Shown: positions 30,663 through 41,785 of the stretch, in pieces
Numbering within the stretch: the stretch's first letter is position 1
Layout of the letters: the number at the start of each line of letters is the position of its first letter
Source: Chara braunii
Lineage: Eukaryota; Streptophyta; Charophyceae; Charales; Characeae
Length of the DNA stretch: 64,000 nucleotides
NCBI GenBank assembly: GCA_003427395.1
Contig: BFEA01000182.1
Location: 444,417 to 508,416, forward strand
Direction: 5' to 3'
The notes under the pieces: model-generated
Database searches by the model: none
What the model saw: only the letters and a program-made list of their open reading frames with translations
What the model was told of the DNA's origin: nothing
Program-made: the position numbers and the translations under genes

Positions 30663-32075
30663 ATGATCTTTGTAAAGAAAGTTGGAGAATGTTTTACTTT
30701 CTGCCCTCCTTCGACTGAAAAACTCCTTAGTGAGTATAAAGACTTATTTTCCGAACCGACAGGAATAAGTGAACGTGCTATCAAGCACACAATTGAAATT
30801 ATTCCTGGCAGTAAGATTCCCAAAGGCCCTATCTACCGAATGTCTGCTAGGGAACTTGAGGAGTTGAGAAAACAACTGCAAGACTTAATAGAGAAAGGAT
30901 GGATTCGCCCTAGCTCCTCTCCTTATGGTGCCCCTGTCCTATTTGTGTCCAAAAAAGAAGGTGAGTTACGTCTCTGTATTGATTATAGAGGGTTGAATGT
31001 CGTCACTGTTAAGAATGTCAAACCCCTTCCACGAATTGACGACTTACTTGACCAGTTACAGGGATGCAGGTACTTTAGCAAGATCGACTTGAAATCTGAG
31101 TACCACCAGATCGAGGTGGAACCCTCCGATCAGCATAAGACCGCTTTCCGGACCAGGTATGACCACTACGAGTTCGTGGTAATGCCCTTTGGATTAACGA
31201 ACGCCCCTGCTACTTTTCAGAGGTCAATGAATGACTTGTTTCGTCAATGGTTGGATAAGTTTGTCATTGTTTATCTCGATGATATTCTAGTATACAATAA
31301 GACACTAGAAGATCATGAGAAGCACCTTCGTCTGGTGCTAGGGAAGTTGCGTGAGGGCAACTTCAAGATCAATCCCAAGAAGTCTGAGTTTGCTAAGTCC
31401 GAAGTGTTATACTTAGGACACATAGTGAACGAAGAAGGTCTAAGGCCTGAAGAGAAGAAAATTTCAACAATTAGAGATTGGCCACAACCTAAGTCTATAA
31501 CAGAATAGCGATCTTTCCTTGGTTTAGCCAGTTATTACAAGAAGTTTGTTAGGAACTTCTCACTGATTGCTCCACCAATGCGAAGATTGCTAAAGAAAGA
31601 AACTATTTGGTTGTGGGATAAGGATTGTGAGTCTTCCTTTCGGAAATTGAAGTATGCCCTGACTCACTACCCCGTCCTTAAGATTGCACACCAGTCTTTG
31701 CCTTTCATTGTCACTACTGATGCAAGTCAATATGGAATTGGCGCTGTTCTTCAGCAAGATGACGGCAAGGGCTATAGGCCCATTGAGTTTATGGCTGCAC
31801 GACTGCCGTCGGAAAAAGTTGCCAACTCCACGTATGAAAGAGAGTTGTATGCCTTAGTTTATGCACTAAACACGTGGAAACACTACTTATTAGGGTGACA
31901 CTTTACTATGTATTCAGACCACTCTACTCTGAAGTGGATAAAGACACAGCCTAGGCTCTCTGATAAGCTGGTACGATGGTCTACGTTCATTGATACCTTC
32001 AATTTTGAGTTGAAAACGATCAAAGGTAAGTCTAATGTGGTCGCAGACGCATTGTCCAGACAAAGTGATTTTTTT
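30663..32075 (+). pseudogene. pol: Reverse transcriptase and RNase H of gypsy element 1
   Basis: RT blocks in order: IEKGWIRPSSSPYGAPVLF, LRLCIDYRGLN, YFSKIDLKSEYHQI, MPFGLTNAPATFQ, and the catalytic VYLDD at 31272. TAG at 31506 interrupts before RSFLGLASYYKKFV. RNase H follows: IVTTDASQYGIGAVL, ERELYALVYAL, then TGA at 31896 and MYSDHSTLKWI with NVVADALSR. All catalytic residues that I can check are present; only the stops disable it. Ty3/gypsy type. Confidence 0.9.
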
Positions 32076-33005
32076 GGTGCAATTGTCTCTTACCTGGATG
32101 TTGGGAATGACCTGAAAGACCAGATTCGCCAAGGATATTCTACTGATCCTATCTGGAAACCAATCATGGATGTCCTTGTACGAGATCCGTCCCAACTACC
32201 TGACTATAGAATGACTGATGGATTGTTATTCTTGATTTACCAAACTGAACAAAGACTGTGTATTCCTCATAAGGAAGAAATCAAAAGTCTATAGATTGAG
32301 GAATGTCACGACTCTGAAGGACATTTTGGTTTCAAGAAAACACATGTTGAAGTTAGAGAACGTTTCGAATGGAAGGGACTTAAAGAAGATGTATTAACAT
32401 ATGTTCGTACATGTCTAGTGTGTCAGAGAAACAAGCCGTCGCGTGAGAACCCCATTGGGCTTCTCAAGCCGTTACCTATACCAAGCGAACCAGGTGAGTC
32501 TATCTCAATTGACTTTATGAGTCTGGTTAAGAGTCGCAATGGTAATAGTCAAGTGATGGTAATTGTGGATCATTTCTCTAAATATGTTATGTTTGTTCTC
32601 TTACCAGCAGAAGCACGTACGAAACTTGTCATTCAGAAATTTCAGATGCGATGGGTCACATAGTATGGGTTCCCTAAAACCATTGTGTCTGATCGAGATG
32701 TCAGGTTCACCAGTATGCCATGGCAAAAGCTGATGGAAGCTTATGGCACACGACTGACCATATGGTCAGGGAGGCATCCCGAAACGAATGGTCAAACTGA
32801 ACAGATGAACCGTCTGTGCCAGCAACTTTTGCGTATGTATATTCAACCCGATCAGATTGATTGGGATGAAAATTTACCCAAAATTGCAAGTGCACATAAC
32901 AATAGTGTTCACACTTCCACTGGACGAACCCTGAATGCACTTCACAAAGGGTGGAAGCCTAAACGTCCTATTGATATACTAAACCTGGACCAGTTCCTTA
33001 GGTGA
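32076..33005 (+). pseudogene. int: Integrase of gypsy element 1
   Basis: Zinc-binding HHCC region (ECHDSEGHFGFKKT, TCLVCQRNKPSRE; TAG at 32292 before it), core with DFMSLVKSRNGN and VIVDHFSKYV, TAG at 32661, then IVSDRDVRFTS and the GRHPETNGQTEQMNR segment carrying the catalytic Glu. The frame ends at 33003, where a frameshift leads to the C-terminal part. Inserts element cDNA into the genome. Confidence 0.9.
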
Positions 33006-33568
33006 CCCGAGAATATGCAATCTTGTTTCAGGAAGACATTCAGAAAGTTAAACATAATATAAGGAAAGCTCAACTACGGATGATTGAACAAGCCAACAGG
33101 CACCGTCGACCATCTACATTCAAAGAGGGTGATTTGGTTTGGGTAAAATCTAAAGAGTTTTCACTAGAAGAAGATGTCTCCCAGAAATTGCTACCTGTCT
33201 ATTTTGGACCCTAGGAAGTTCTCAAGGTAATTGGAGATGTAGAGGAACCGTCTTATCGAATTGATATTCCCCCTCATCTCAAAATATATCTTGTCTTTCA
33301 TGCGTCCAAATTGTTGCCTTACGTAGAAGGATATGAGTTTCCCCACAAACCCTCTATGATTCCACCAGATATCGATGACCGATATGAGGTTGACAGGATC
33401 ATAGAGCATGGTTACTTCTCTACGGGACGACCTGGACGACCTCAGAAGCAGTTCAAGGTACGCTTTAAAACTCAAGCAACATCTGAAGACAAATGGTTTA
33501 GTAAACGAGAACTATTTGAAACTGCTCCTGATATTGGTGTTGCTTATGAACGAGGGTTAAAGTCTTAA
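33006..33568 (+). pseudogene. Integrase C-terminus with chromodomain-like segment
   Basis: Continues the polyprotein in another frame: FKEGDLVWVKSK (GPY/F-type barrel), stop TAG at 33212 after LLPVYFGP, then VFHASKLLPYV. From about 33383 a chromodomain-like stretch follows (YEVDRIIEHGYF, FKVRFKT, DKWFSKREL), the C-terminal targeting module of chromoviruses. The match is by layout: YEV start and a strand-strand-helix spacing; the usual WEP is altered. Confidence 0.7.
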
Positions 33569-33587
33569 ATATTTCTGCGGTGGAACT

Positions 33588-33607
33588 CGAAAATGGGCCG
33601 GCAGGAA
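33588..33607 (+). promoter_or_regulatory. Polypurine tract, weak
   Basis: GAAAATGGGCCGGCAGGAA directly before the 3' LTR; purine-rich but interrupted by pyrimidines. Primes plus-strand synthesis by position. Confidence 0.5.
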
Positions 33608-34606
33608 TGTAATAACCCTGTTCAGCAGTAGTCTGGGGCTCATAACTCAGCCCCAGGAAACGCAGATCTGAGTTGGTCTGCGCTGGGCTGTGTGACCAAG
33701 GCACGCCCAGGCCTGAGTCTGTCGAGTGTGGCTGTGTGACCGAACGCTGCACACAGGAAATTCAAGAGTCAAAGTCAATTGTAGAGTCAAAGGTACCTCA
33801 CCCTGGCTCTTGGTTGGATACACTCACTTGTTGTGCGCAGGTACCTAGACAGCATCCAAGGCGGAGGGAATTTGGTTTCAGGCCAATCTGGGCCCTCATT
33901 CGCACTGAGATCTGGACGGCTGAGGAGTACAGCATCCGGGGTCCAGACCCCGCGTCAACACAACATAAGAGTTGACTCCCTGGCTTTGACATTCATTCTG
34001 TCTTGCGTTGATGCTGACTTCACGCGTTGATTTCAACGCTGGCTCGACGCTGCGACGCTGGCATTGTGACTTGGCGAGGCGCTACTTGTCTGGCATGGTA
34101 GCCGGCTTGCTCCTGTCTTCTTGGCATGCTGATGTGGCAGTTGCCGTGCGCTATTGCTGACATGGCTGCTGCCACGTCTGGCGTGGCTGCTGACCACGTG
34201 TTCTATGGCTGGGACATAATGGGCATTGCTGTTCTGTTTCGTCATCACTTTAGGAGGAGATCAGGACTGTGGAGAGTTCGAGGATACGTACCTGATGGTC
34301 TTCATGTCGACATTGCTCCATATGATGATGTGGAACTGATTAGAAGTGCCACATGGCACATTGAGGATACTCTGATACTCGTTCAGACTATTGATTGTCG
34401 AGGTGGCAGTAGAGGAGGGAGCCCGAAGTAGGAGTGGGCGTTATACTTCCTCTCCTTTGTCTCTTCTCCCTCCCCTCTCTTCGTCTGTGTATAATTACCT
34501 CACCTCATTCTGTTTGGTTACGAGGGAATATTAATAATCATCAGCCGCTAGACATTTATCTGGGCTTGCATTGTTGACAACTGTCTCACGATCTGGGTTC
34601 ATTACA
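33608..34606 (+). repeat. 3' LTR of gypsy element 1
   Basis: TGTAATAACC start and GGTTCATTACA end, 999 bp, paired with the 5' LTR. Contains a CTTCTCCCTCCCCTCTCTTC pyrimidine tract near 34465 also present in the 5' copy. Confidence 0.95.
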
Positions 34607-34610
34607 ATAT

Positions 34611-34980
34611 TTGCAACGCACTCAAAAAAAACATCACTGTGCTAGACTGCTTTCTCGAACTTTCACCGACTCATCAGGAGGTTGAACCCCGACAGTCTGC
34701 CCAGCATTGATTTGACTGATGGATAAGGACTCACCACATCGCCCAGAGTTAGCGACACTCCTGAGAAAAATGTGTGTGTGTTCGTGGGGGCGTGTGTGTG
34801 TATGTATGTTGTCATATTCGCTATGCACTCAAAAAAAGCATGATTGTGCCAGACTGTTTCGTCAAACTTTTACTGACTCATCAGGAGGTTGAACCTCGAC
34901 AGTCTGCCCAGGATTCATTTGAATAATGGATAAGGATTCACCACATCGCCCAGAGTTAGTGACACCCCTGAGAAAAGTGT
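34611..34980. repeat. ~175-bp direct repeat in element Y
   Basis: Two units (about 34615-34785 and 34820-34980) share TGACTCATCAGGAGGTTGAA, CGACAGTCTGCCCAG and TCACCACATCGCCCAGAGTT. A GT-rich spacer separates them. The second unit also keeps an uninterrupted version of the gypsy insertion site. Confidence 0.85.
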
Positions 34981-35285
34981 TCGACTTTACTCACACCAAT
35001 CTCGCAATCGCGTGTGTTTATGTGTGTGTGTGTGTGCGACACTGGGTGTGTATGTGAGTGTGTTTAAGTCTTTAAGATAAGTCGGATAATACAACTTCAG
35101 CAGCGTGTCTTTTTTTTTTTCTAGACATCCAGACCTGTTTATTCATAACGGGACTGTCTGGGTCTGTATGTCCAGTTGTCCGGATCGGTGTCTGGATTAC
35201 CGGACATCCGGACTAATCCAGACACAGGTCCGGGCCCGGTGTCCGGTGTCTAGATGTCCGGGTCGGGGGCAACCATGGTTTTGAT

Positions 35286-37735
35286 GTCTTGGAACAATTT
35301 AACCCTCTTTTATACTTCATTTGGCTTGTATATATTTATAACACAAATAACTTTTAACTCCAACATCACCAGAGTTGATACCGAACGGTCCTAGTCCTTG
35401 TCAGTTGGCCAACGAATTATTTCCGCTTTAGAGCCACTTCTTAGAGTCCGGGAGCATACCTTCTAGAATGACCATACAATATTATATACTCGAGCATGAG
35501 CTGGGGGGTCTCTCGGATGAGTTTCCTGAACACATATTAGATCAGGCCACATCCTCCCTCCCACACCATTGAGTTGTTTCATTACGGCATTCTGTTTTTG
35601 CATCTGTGGTAGCCAGTCCATTTGTAGTAAGGGATCTGAGGTCTAAATCTGTGGATGTGGTTGCACGATGCCAGGAAGGACTTTTTCCATGAAAAATATG
35701 TAGTGCCTCCATCTTGGCATGCAAGAAACCAAAAACCCCCACTTTCCTTAATATTCTAAAAATGGACCCAACCCCTGCTGTCTAAGTCTGAGGCTGGCTG
35801 CAAGATACCCCAACGCTGAATAATACTCAAGAAAACAACCACATCAGAAACAGACCATACTGCATTAGCCTTAATCTTGAGGTCTTGCAATTCTAATAAG
35901 GCAGTATGGGAAAAGCACTTGAGGCCTGCTTTCTTATGCTCCTCAAAACGCACAAAGATGTCCCTCTTCGCCATTTCCGCTTTGTCCCCTACTTTTGTGA
36001 ATATTGCTTGAGGACGCGTGTCATAGTGGTTAGACAAAACATCATGCATGTCCCTCTTGAAAGTCCGGTCCCCTGAACTATGATACTCCATCCGCTCAAT
36101 GGTACTCCCTCATATTGATCCTGACCAATAGGGGAGAGACCTATCTCCCACCTACCCCCCTTCCTTCGCACAACGACAATGAGGTTACACTTTGGGAGTT
36201 GTGGTTTGGCCACTTGCCCCTTTTTCGAAATATTTTTCAGTTTCAGTCATTTTCCAATGTCCGACGTTACCGGGTTAGGGAACAAGACCAGCCCCTCATT
36301 AGGGACAGTACTCTAGGAGAAGGACTGAGGTTGCAGTGCTTGTCGCGTTTGCAACTGTTTTTGTTGCATTGTAGGTCACTGCTGAGACTGTGGCATTGTC
36401 GTTTGAGCCTGTGGTGGTTGTTGTGTTACTGGATCTAGTGGTGTTGGCTGCAATTGTTGTTGCTGAATCTGGTCAATAACCAATTGCAGCAGGGCAGTTG
36501 GTGCCACCAAAGAGTGTTGACCCTGTATTTCCTATTGTGGTTCTGAAGGTTGTGGAACTGATAGCAACAATTGAGGATGTTGATGCCTGGGGGCAGGCAC
36601 TATCTGCAGCTAGGAATATAGTAGCTTTTGTGAGGGTTGTATTAACAAATGGGATTGTGTGGGAACGGAATGCACTAATAATCCCTGATGGCTGGTCTAA
36701 CGGCTATTGCTGTGAAGTGATACATGATTGGTGGTGGAGTTGTTTGTGCAGAGGTAACAAGTCTCCCACCTGATATTGACCTTTCTCCCGCTGGTGTGAT
36801 GGCTGCGACAGTTGTATTTGCGAAGACAGATCTTATTGCGGTTCGTTTGAGGGGGGTTGTTTTTGATGCAACTGTTGTTCCCTTTGTTCTATTTGCTCGT
36901 CCTGCTGTAGTTGCCGCGGCTGTTAATTCCGCTTTCCACTAGTATGGTATTATTTTTATTATTTTTATTATTTATTTCATGTGACAAAAAATTATCCACT
37001 AGTATCAATATATATCACCTGACTTAGTGTTACTCCCTTGCCGACCTTGAGGGCAACAGTCTACTGAGCAAATTCAGTTCCCATTCCGTCCTCCTGCACA
37101 AAAATCTAAGTATTTTGTGACTGTAGGGAAGATGAAGGCAAGTTTCTCGGTCACAGTACGACGAGTGCTGATGCAGTTTCCCCATTTTTTGTTACTGCCG
37201 AACCCTTGTGAGAGGGAGATGAGGGAGGATGGAATAACGACAATATCACATTTAACATTTTTTGGCTCACTATCGTTCACTTGGCACCTGGAGGAAGACC
37301 TTTTGAGAGCACCTTGTTTCAGGGAGGCACTTGTGTTCGACATGTTTATTAGTTGTACATAGGTGATATCCCAAAACTCTAGCGGGGTCGCCCCAAATTT
37401 CGTCTTGAGTTGCTCGAGCATCCAATCTGCAAGTTGCACCACTTTTTGGTCAACTGAGATTTGGTCCTCCCCTTCTGACGGGGCAACTTCTGCCATTGGG
37501 CTATATTTATCTTTTTGTTCTGTGTCAAACATTTAATGGATCGGGCCCAAAAACGTCCCGAACAGGATCCTGTAAGGCATCCTCCTCTTATTTTTAGGTT
37601 CCTTCCAATGCGATTAACTTTGTTGGGTGAGTGGCATTCGCTGGGGGAACAATTTTTCTCCTTGTTTGACCTTATTGTAGGATGTTGTCCCATACCTGAC
37701 GGAAGGGGGATAGTGTGCAAAAAGTGAAGGTCTCC
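35286..37735 (-). mobile_element. LINE-1, 5' segment, minus strand
   Basis: Continuation of LINE-1 beyond element Y. Endonuclease N-terminal part near 35286-35460 (VMLELKVICVINIYKPNE, like LINE-3 LELELVCILCIYAPNT). Upstream (35542-37720) are broken minus frames that are likely ORF1 and the ORF1-ORF2 region: 36091-35756 (FKRDMHDVLSNHYDTR), a Gln-rich stretch at about 36340-36480, and 37532-37074 (QKVVQLADWMLEQLKTKFG). The ORF1 assignment rests on position only. The boundary with LINE-2 is the T-run at 37736. Confidence 0.65.
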
Positions 37736-38403
37736 TTTTTTTTTTGAAACATCTATGTTGGGGAGTAGAGGGGGTGTTGATAAGAGCAGACACTCCCTCT
37801 ACTCCCTTAGGTGGATAGATGGCTCCGTTCCATTGGTGGGGAGCTGCACTTGCTGGAAACCGGGTCCAGCGTCTCTTTACATCATCAATAATGAACAGGC
37901 AAAAATAGTTGCGGCTGGGAAGCGGGCCCAACGACCCTTCAGATCTAGGAGTACTGATCGTGCTGTGAGACTGAATGATGGTACTGAGGTTAGGGAGTAG
38001 GATTGGTAAGCGGGGATTCTTGTGCCTCTTCACCCTAACCAGGCGCCAAATTTGCAGTTACACCTAGCACTCCCAACCCACTTATCAGGAGGTGAGACGA
38101 GATTCCGCAGATAAAACACAATGCAGTGACTCACTTGATCATTCAAGTACAAACCATGATTCGGGAACTAAGGCCCGCTTTGGAGGAGGAAAAGGATCGG
38201 GAAAATCCGATAGGGGGCTGAGAGGGATGGAGGGATCAATGTTGCTCCAGTCATTAAAGAGTAAGTGGTAATTCCTTGGGAGCTCATCTTGAGCATTCTC
38301 GCACACTCCATTTTATTTAAACTTCCCTATCATACCACCTTGGTCCCCCCCAATCCAGTTTTGATTGAATGTTTTTATGTGTTCTTTAATTTTCTTTTCT
38401 GCT
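37736..38403 (-). mobile_element. LINE-2, 3' segment, minus strand
   Basis: Poly(A) as the T-run 37736-37745, hairpin copy 5 (perfect 12-bp stem 37761-37772 with 37795-37806, loop TGTTGATAAGAGCAGA region), conserved core 37815-37875, 3' UTR, and the ORF2 C-terminus at about 38170-38400 (IKTFNQNWIGGDQGG, LLFNDWSNIDPSIPLSP, FPDPFPP). The ORF is cut by LINE-3 at 38409 and resumes at 43478. Confidence 0.8.
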
Positions 38404-38408
38404 GTTTA

Positions 38409-39005
38409 AAATTAAAGTTAAACTGGGTCACTGACGAGGAACAAGGGAGATGGGTGTCGATTCTCGGCATGCTGGAACTAGAACTTGTCTGCATTCTGTG
38501 TATCTACGCCCCTAACACGGCAACGGAAAGGGCGTCTTTCTTCACCCACCTCCAGACACTTGCCCCTCAAGGAGTTCCACTGGTAATCGCCGGTGACTTT
38601 AACGCTGCACCAGACAGAGGAATGGATAGATGGGCCTCCCGGCCTCTTGCCCGGACTACGTGGAGAAAGATGAAAAATCAATAACGGATTTTTGTGAAGC
38701 CCTGAGCTTGGTAGACGCCTTTAGGTTGTTACACCCAACAACAAAATCTTACACCTGTCATCGTACTACAGAACAGTCGAGACACTCGAAATCACGTATC
38801 GACTTGATTCTTCTCTCACAAGAAATTCAGAGTGCTCTACAATTCTCCACCATCCTCCCACGGAGTCCCCACCCGGGCTTGGATCACTGCACATGCGGGG
38901 CTATATTCTCGTTTCGGAAACGGCCTGACCAAGGACCCGGTTACTATAAACTCAACACTTCCTTACTTAAAGACAAAACGTTTCACACATACATTCAAGA
39001 TGTCT
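38409..39005 (+). pseudogene. LINE-3 endonuclease domain, 5'-truncated
   Basis: WVSILGMLELELVCIL, IYAPNTATERASFF, the PLVIAGDFNAAPDRG motif, a frameshift near 38640-38690, then TDFCEALSLVDAFRL, SKSRIDLILLS and the catalytic HPGLDHC block. APE-type endonuclease that nicks target DNA. The N-terminal catalytic Asn/Glu part is missing. Confidence 0.85.
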
Positions 39006-39271
39006 GAAATTTCTGGAGAAATCAGAAGGACTCATGTATCTCGAAGGTGAGATGGTTCACCAACGGGCTATTTTTCCTAGCCAAAAAGTGTAAAGAATAT
39101 TCGAGGTTGGTGGGACACAGGAAACTTCACAACCTGGTTAGTCAGGACAACTCTAATGAACACGTCCCCGACATTCAATCCTTACAGGACCAACTTCTCC
39201 AATTAACACAATACCGCTGACAAGGAATTATAATTCGAGATAAGTTAACCAAATGGACTACTGAAGGAGCC

Positions 39272-39628
39272 ATGGACCCCCATTTCTTTAGCCTAGCCTC
39301 AGTAAGAGCCCACCGTCTGACCATCGAAGTTTTTTTGGATCCTGAGACTGACAATTTAGCCACCACCACAGCACACTGCGTTAAGATCGCCAGATCCTTC
39401 TACAAAGACCTCTTTTCCTCCCACATTTCCCAACAACATGAGGCAGATCGATTAAGAAATTTGGAAGAATTCCTACGCCCGTTGGAAGGTTGCCTTTCTC
39501 CGAAACAGAAGGACCATCTGGATCGACGAATTTCCAAGGAAGAAATTTGGACGGCCCTAATGCCAATGGAGGAAGAAAAGACCCCGGGTCTAGACGGTTT
39601 TCCCAAGGAGTTTTGGGAATCTAAGTAA
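39272..39628 (+). pseudogene. LINE-3 ORF2, linker and start of RT
   Basis: MDPHFFSLASVRAH, CVKIARSFYKDLFSS and the LMPMEEEKTPGLDGFPKEFW motif (RT block 0/1 of L1 elements). The frame is cut at FWESK by the plastid insertion. The region 39006-39271 holds the endonuclease-RT linker in other frames. Confidence 0.85.
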
Positions 39629-39898
39629 TTAAGGAATATATATTTGTCATTATAAATTAAGTATTTTGTATTTCTATGTAAATTCTATTACTCTATAGAT
39701 TGTATGAGAATAAATCAAGTAATTGGTTTTGAGTTACCTAAGCAATTAACTCGTTTATTTAAGTATATTAAATCTATCTATACGTATAGACCTTCTATTT
39801 CGATACATAGCTAATAAAATAGCTAATACAATTGTTGCTTCTGCTGCAGCAATTGCAATGATAAATAGTCCAAATAAATTACCTATAATTGCAGAAGA
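39629..39898 (-). pseudogene. ndhE: Plastid DNA insertion (NUPT) with 3' end of ndhE
   Basis: AT-rich block unlike the LINE around it. The minus strand from 39898 to the TAA at 39757-39755 reads [12 protein letters not shown], then [17 protein letters not shown] and [16 protein letters not shown], which matches the C-terminus of plastid NAD(P)H-quinone oxidoreductase subunit 4L (Ndh[30 protein letters not shown]). The rest to 39629 is AT-rich sequence downstream of ndhE. About 100 bp of LINE sequence seems to be missing at the site, and no TSD is seen, which fits end-joining insertion rather than transposition. Confidence 0.85.
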
Positions 39899-41785
39899 AT
39901 GGTAGGGCAAGGAGTGCTTTCACTGCTTCATAAACAAGGCGACAAAATGAATATAAGAAACTACCACCCCATCACACTGCCGACTGTGGTATACAAGTTG
40001 TTGTCAAAAACTCTGGCCAATCGAATGATCGACGTACTGGAAGACATCATTCACCCATCCCAGACTGGTTGTATGCGTGACCGGAATATTCAGGAAAATG
40101 TACCACTAGTCAACGAAATGATTAGTCTGGCTCATCAATCAAAATCTAATGCCGCTTTCATCTTCATTGACTTCGAGAAAGCTTATGACCATGTGGATTG
40201 GATTTTCCTGGATAGATGTCTGGAAACACTGAATTTTGGCCCCAATTTTAGAAGATGGGTGAATATTTTACACTGTAATGCAACCACCAGCGTCGAGATA
40301 AACGGGTCCCTATCCCCGGAGATAAGACTGCAACGCTCGGTCAGACAAGGCGACCCCATAACCCCCTTTTTGTTTATCATTATTATGGAAGCATTATCAG
40401 CCAACCTCCGCCAGAACAAGGACTTAGAAAGAATTTGGATCACTGGAATCCCCAGGGACGCGGTCCCGATCTGCTCGCTTTTTGCAGACGACCTTATAAT
40501 CATAGCTGACGCTACACAACAAAATATGGAGGTGATATATAGGCTCATGACCCTATTTTACTCCCTCTCGGATATGACCATAAACTGGGGACAGAAAACA
40601 ATTGGCTGGTGGCTCCACCACCAAGGGGCCCGTCCCCCAGAGGGGCACCACATCACTTGGGTAGCCCCGGACTCCCCCATCCGAGTCTTGGGAGTCAAGA
40701 TGTCCGCCCAGGGCAATCCCCCAGAAAACGACGAATGGTTATCAACCCCAGCTTTTGCCAAACTCTCTCGATGGAACCACCAACACACATCACTCTTCGG
40801 GCGAGCCGTGCTAATCAACAACGTGGTGCTAGCAACTCTTTGGTACAAATCGATCCTTTGGCCACTAAGTCCAGAGGCCCTAAGGACTGTGAAGAGGAAG
40901 GTGGCGGCCTTCTTATGGAGAGGAGATAGCGAAACCCCCCACGCCATAAGTCGAGTGGCATGGGACTCAGTTATTCAACCCAAGACAAAAGGGGGCCTCG
41001 GTATCCTAGACCCCCTTTGTCAAACCCAAGCCCTCAGTCTGCAATGGGTGATACGCCTGATTTTCGAAAACCCGCTAGTATGGAGGTCACTAGCACTGGA
41101 ACAAATGGTCCGTCTGGCCCTTGAGGCCCCGCCGTCTGTCCACCCTCTAAGTTGGTTAGAGGATAGATATTGGAGAATACCTAGGCGCTTCAGAGGAATT
41201 GAGGGAAGGAGAGATGGATTTTGGCCCCGGCTATTAAAAATTTGGAGGAAACTTCCCCCCCCAAATCGCCCGCACCCGGACAGGTGGGAGGAGGTGGCAA
41301 GGCAACCGCTCTTTGGGAATAGATGGATCACTAAGGAACATAGTCAGGTATTCTGTAGCTCTGACACCCCATGGAAAGGATGGGTGAAGAACGGGGTGAC
41401 GAGAGTGGGTGATCTCTGGGACAAGGAAAGTTTGGATTGGAAAAGTCCAGACAAGATGAGGGAAGACTTAAGGTACTGCCATCACATCGAAGCAGCACTG
41501 GCGGAAATAACGGAAGCCCTCCCAGTAGGGTGGTGGTCCATCCTTCGCAGAGGAAAGAGACTGAGGGAGGGAGATTGGGTGGCCATGGAAGGAAAGGTGG
41601 TCATAGTGGGCCTGGTTCACCTCATTCGTCCAGAGAAGGCGCTGATTGAATGGTATAATGTGGAGAGAGGAGGGTGCCTAGCAGGTAACCAGGAACCCTT
41701 CCTATGGATTCAAAAGGACATGCTTAACAGGATTAGGTGGAAGATGGAAATAACCGGCGAGCCTTTTATCCTGAGATTGCACTAG
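39899..41785 (+). CDS. LINE-3 reverse transcriptase, long intact frame
   Basis: 628 codons without a stop. RT blocks: [83 protein letters not shown] and the catalytic [13 protein letters not shown] (FADD at 40481-40492). Then the thumb/linker region [32 protein letters not shown] and [16 protein letters not shown]. The start is internal: the plastid insertion removed the upstream join, so this is a fragment of ORF2, not a real start. Copies element RNA into DNA at the nick. Confidence 0.85.
   Translation: MVGQGVLSLLHKQGDKMNIRNYHPITLPTVVYKLLSKTLANRMIDVLEDIIHPSQTGCMRDRNIQENVPLVNEMISLAHQSKSNAAFIFIDFEKAYDHVDWIFLDRCLETLNFGPNFRRWVNILHCNATTSVEINGSLSPEIRLQRSVRQGDPITPFLFIIIMEALSANLRQNKDLERIWITGIPRDAVPICSLFADDLIIIADATQQNMEVIYRLMTLFYSLSDMTINWGQKTIGWWLHHQGARPPEGHHITWVAPDSPIRVLGVKMSAQGNPPENDEWLSTPAFAKLSRWNHQHTSLFGRAVLINNVVLATLWYKSILWPLSPEALRTVKRKVAAFLWRGDSETPHAISRVAWDSVIQPKTKGGLGILDPLCQTQALSLQWVIRLIFENPLVWRSLALEQMVRLALEAPPSVHPLSWLEDRYWRIPRRFRGIEGRRDGFWPRLLKIWRKLPPPNRPHPDRWEEVARQPLFGNRWITKEHSQVFCSSDTPWKGWVKNGVTRVGDLWDKESLDWKSPDKMREDLRYCHHIEAALAEITEALPVGWWSILRRGKRLREGDWVAMEGKVVIVGLVHLIRPEKALIEWYNVERGGCLAGNQEPFLWIQKDMLNRIRWKMEITGEPFILRLH

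Larger units (their letters stand above)
16553..34606 (+). mobile_element. Ty3/gypsy LTR retrotransposon (chromovirus-like), interrupted by hAT
   Basis: 5' LTR, tRNA-type PBS, long leader, gag, protease, RT, RNase H, integrase, C-terminal chromodomain-like segment, short purine tract and 3' LTR in standard Ty3 order. Without the hAT insertion it is about 8.7 kb. It is flanked by ATAT (16549-16552 and 34607-34610). Coding frames are broken by at least eight stops and several frameshifts, so it is non-autonomous now. Inserted in element Y. Confidence 0.95.
16278..35277. mobile_element. Element Y, hAT-like, interrupted by the gypsy element
   Basis: Ends CATGGTTG at both termini (8 of 8) followed by CCGGAC-rich subterminal sequence (16290-16380 and 35150-35265). 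Flanks are GCTTTTAT (16270-16277) and GTTTTGAT (35278-35285), 6 of 8. Without the gypsy insertion Y is about 942 bp and has no coding capacity. Removing Y and one TSD joins the LINE-1 endonuclease in frame: KLFQDIKT into QIPEGIRII. This agrees with the LINE-3 protein and fixes the boundaries to the base. Confidence 0.85.

Noticed and set aside
36498-36942. Plus-strand ORFs with VVLKVVELIATIEDV-like text
   Set aside because: They lie opposite the Gln/Thr-rich minus-strand 5' part of LINE-1 and are read from its complement.
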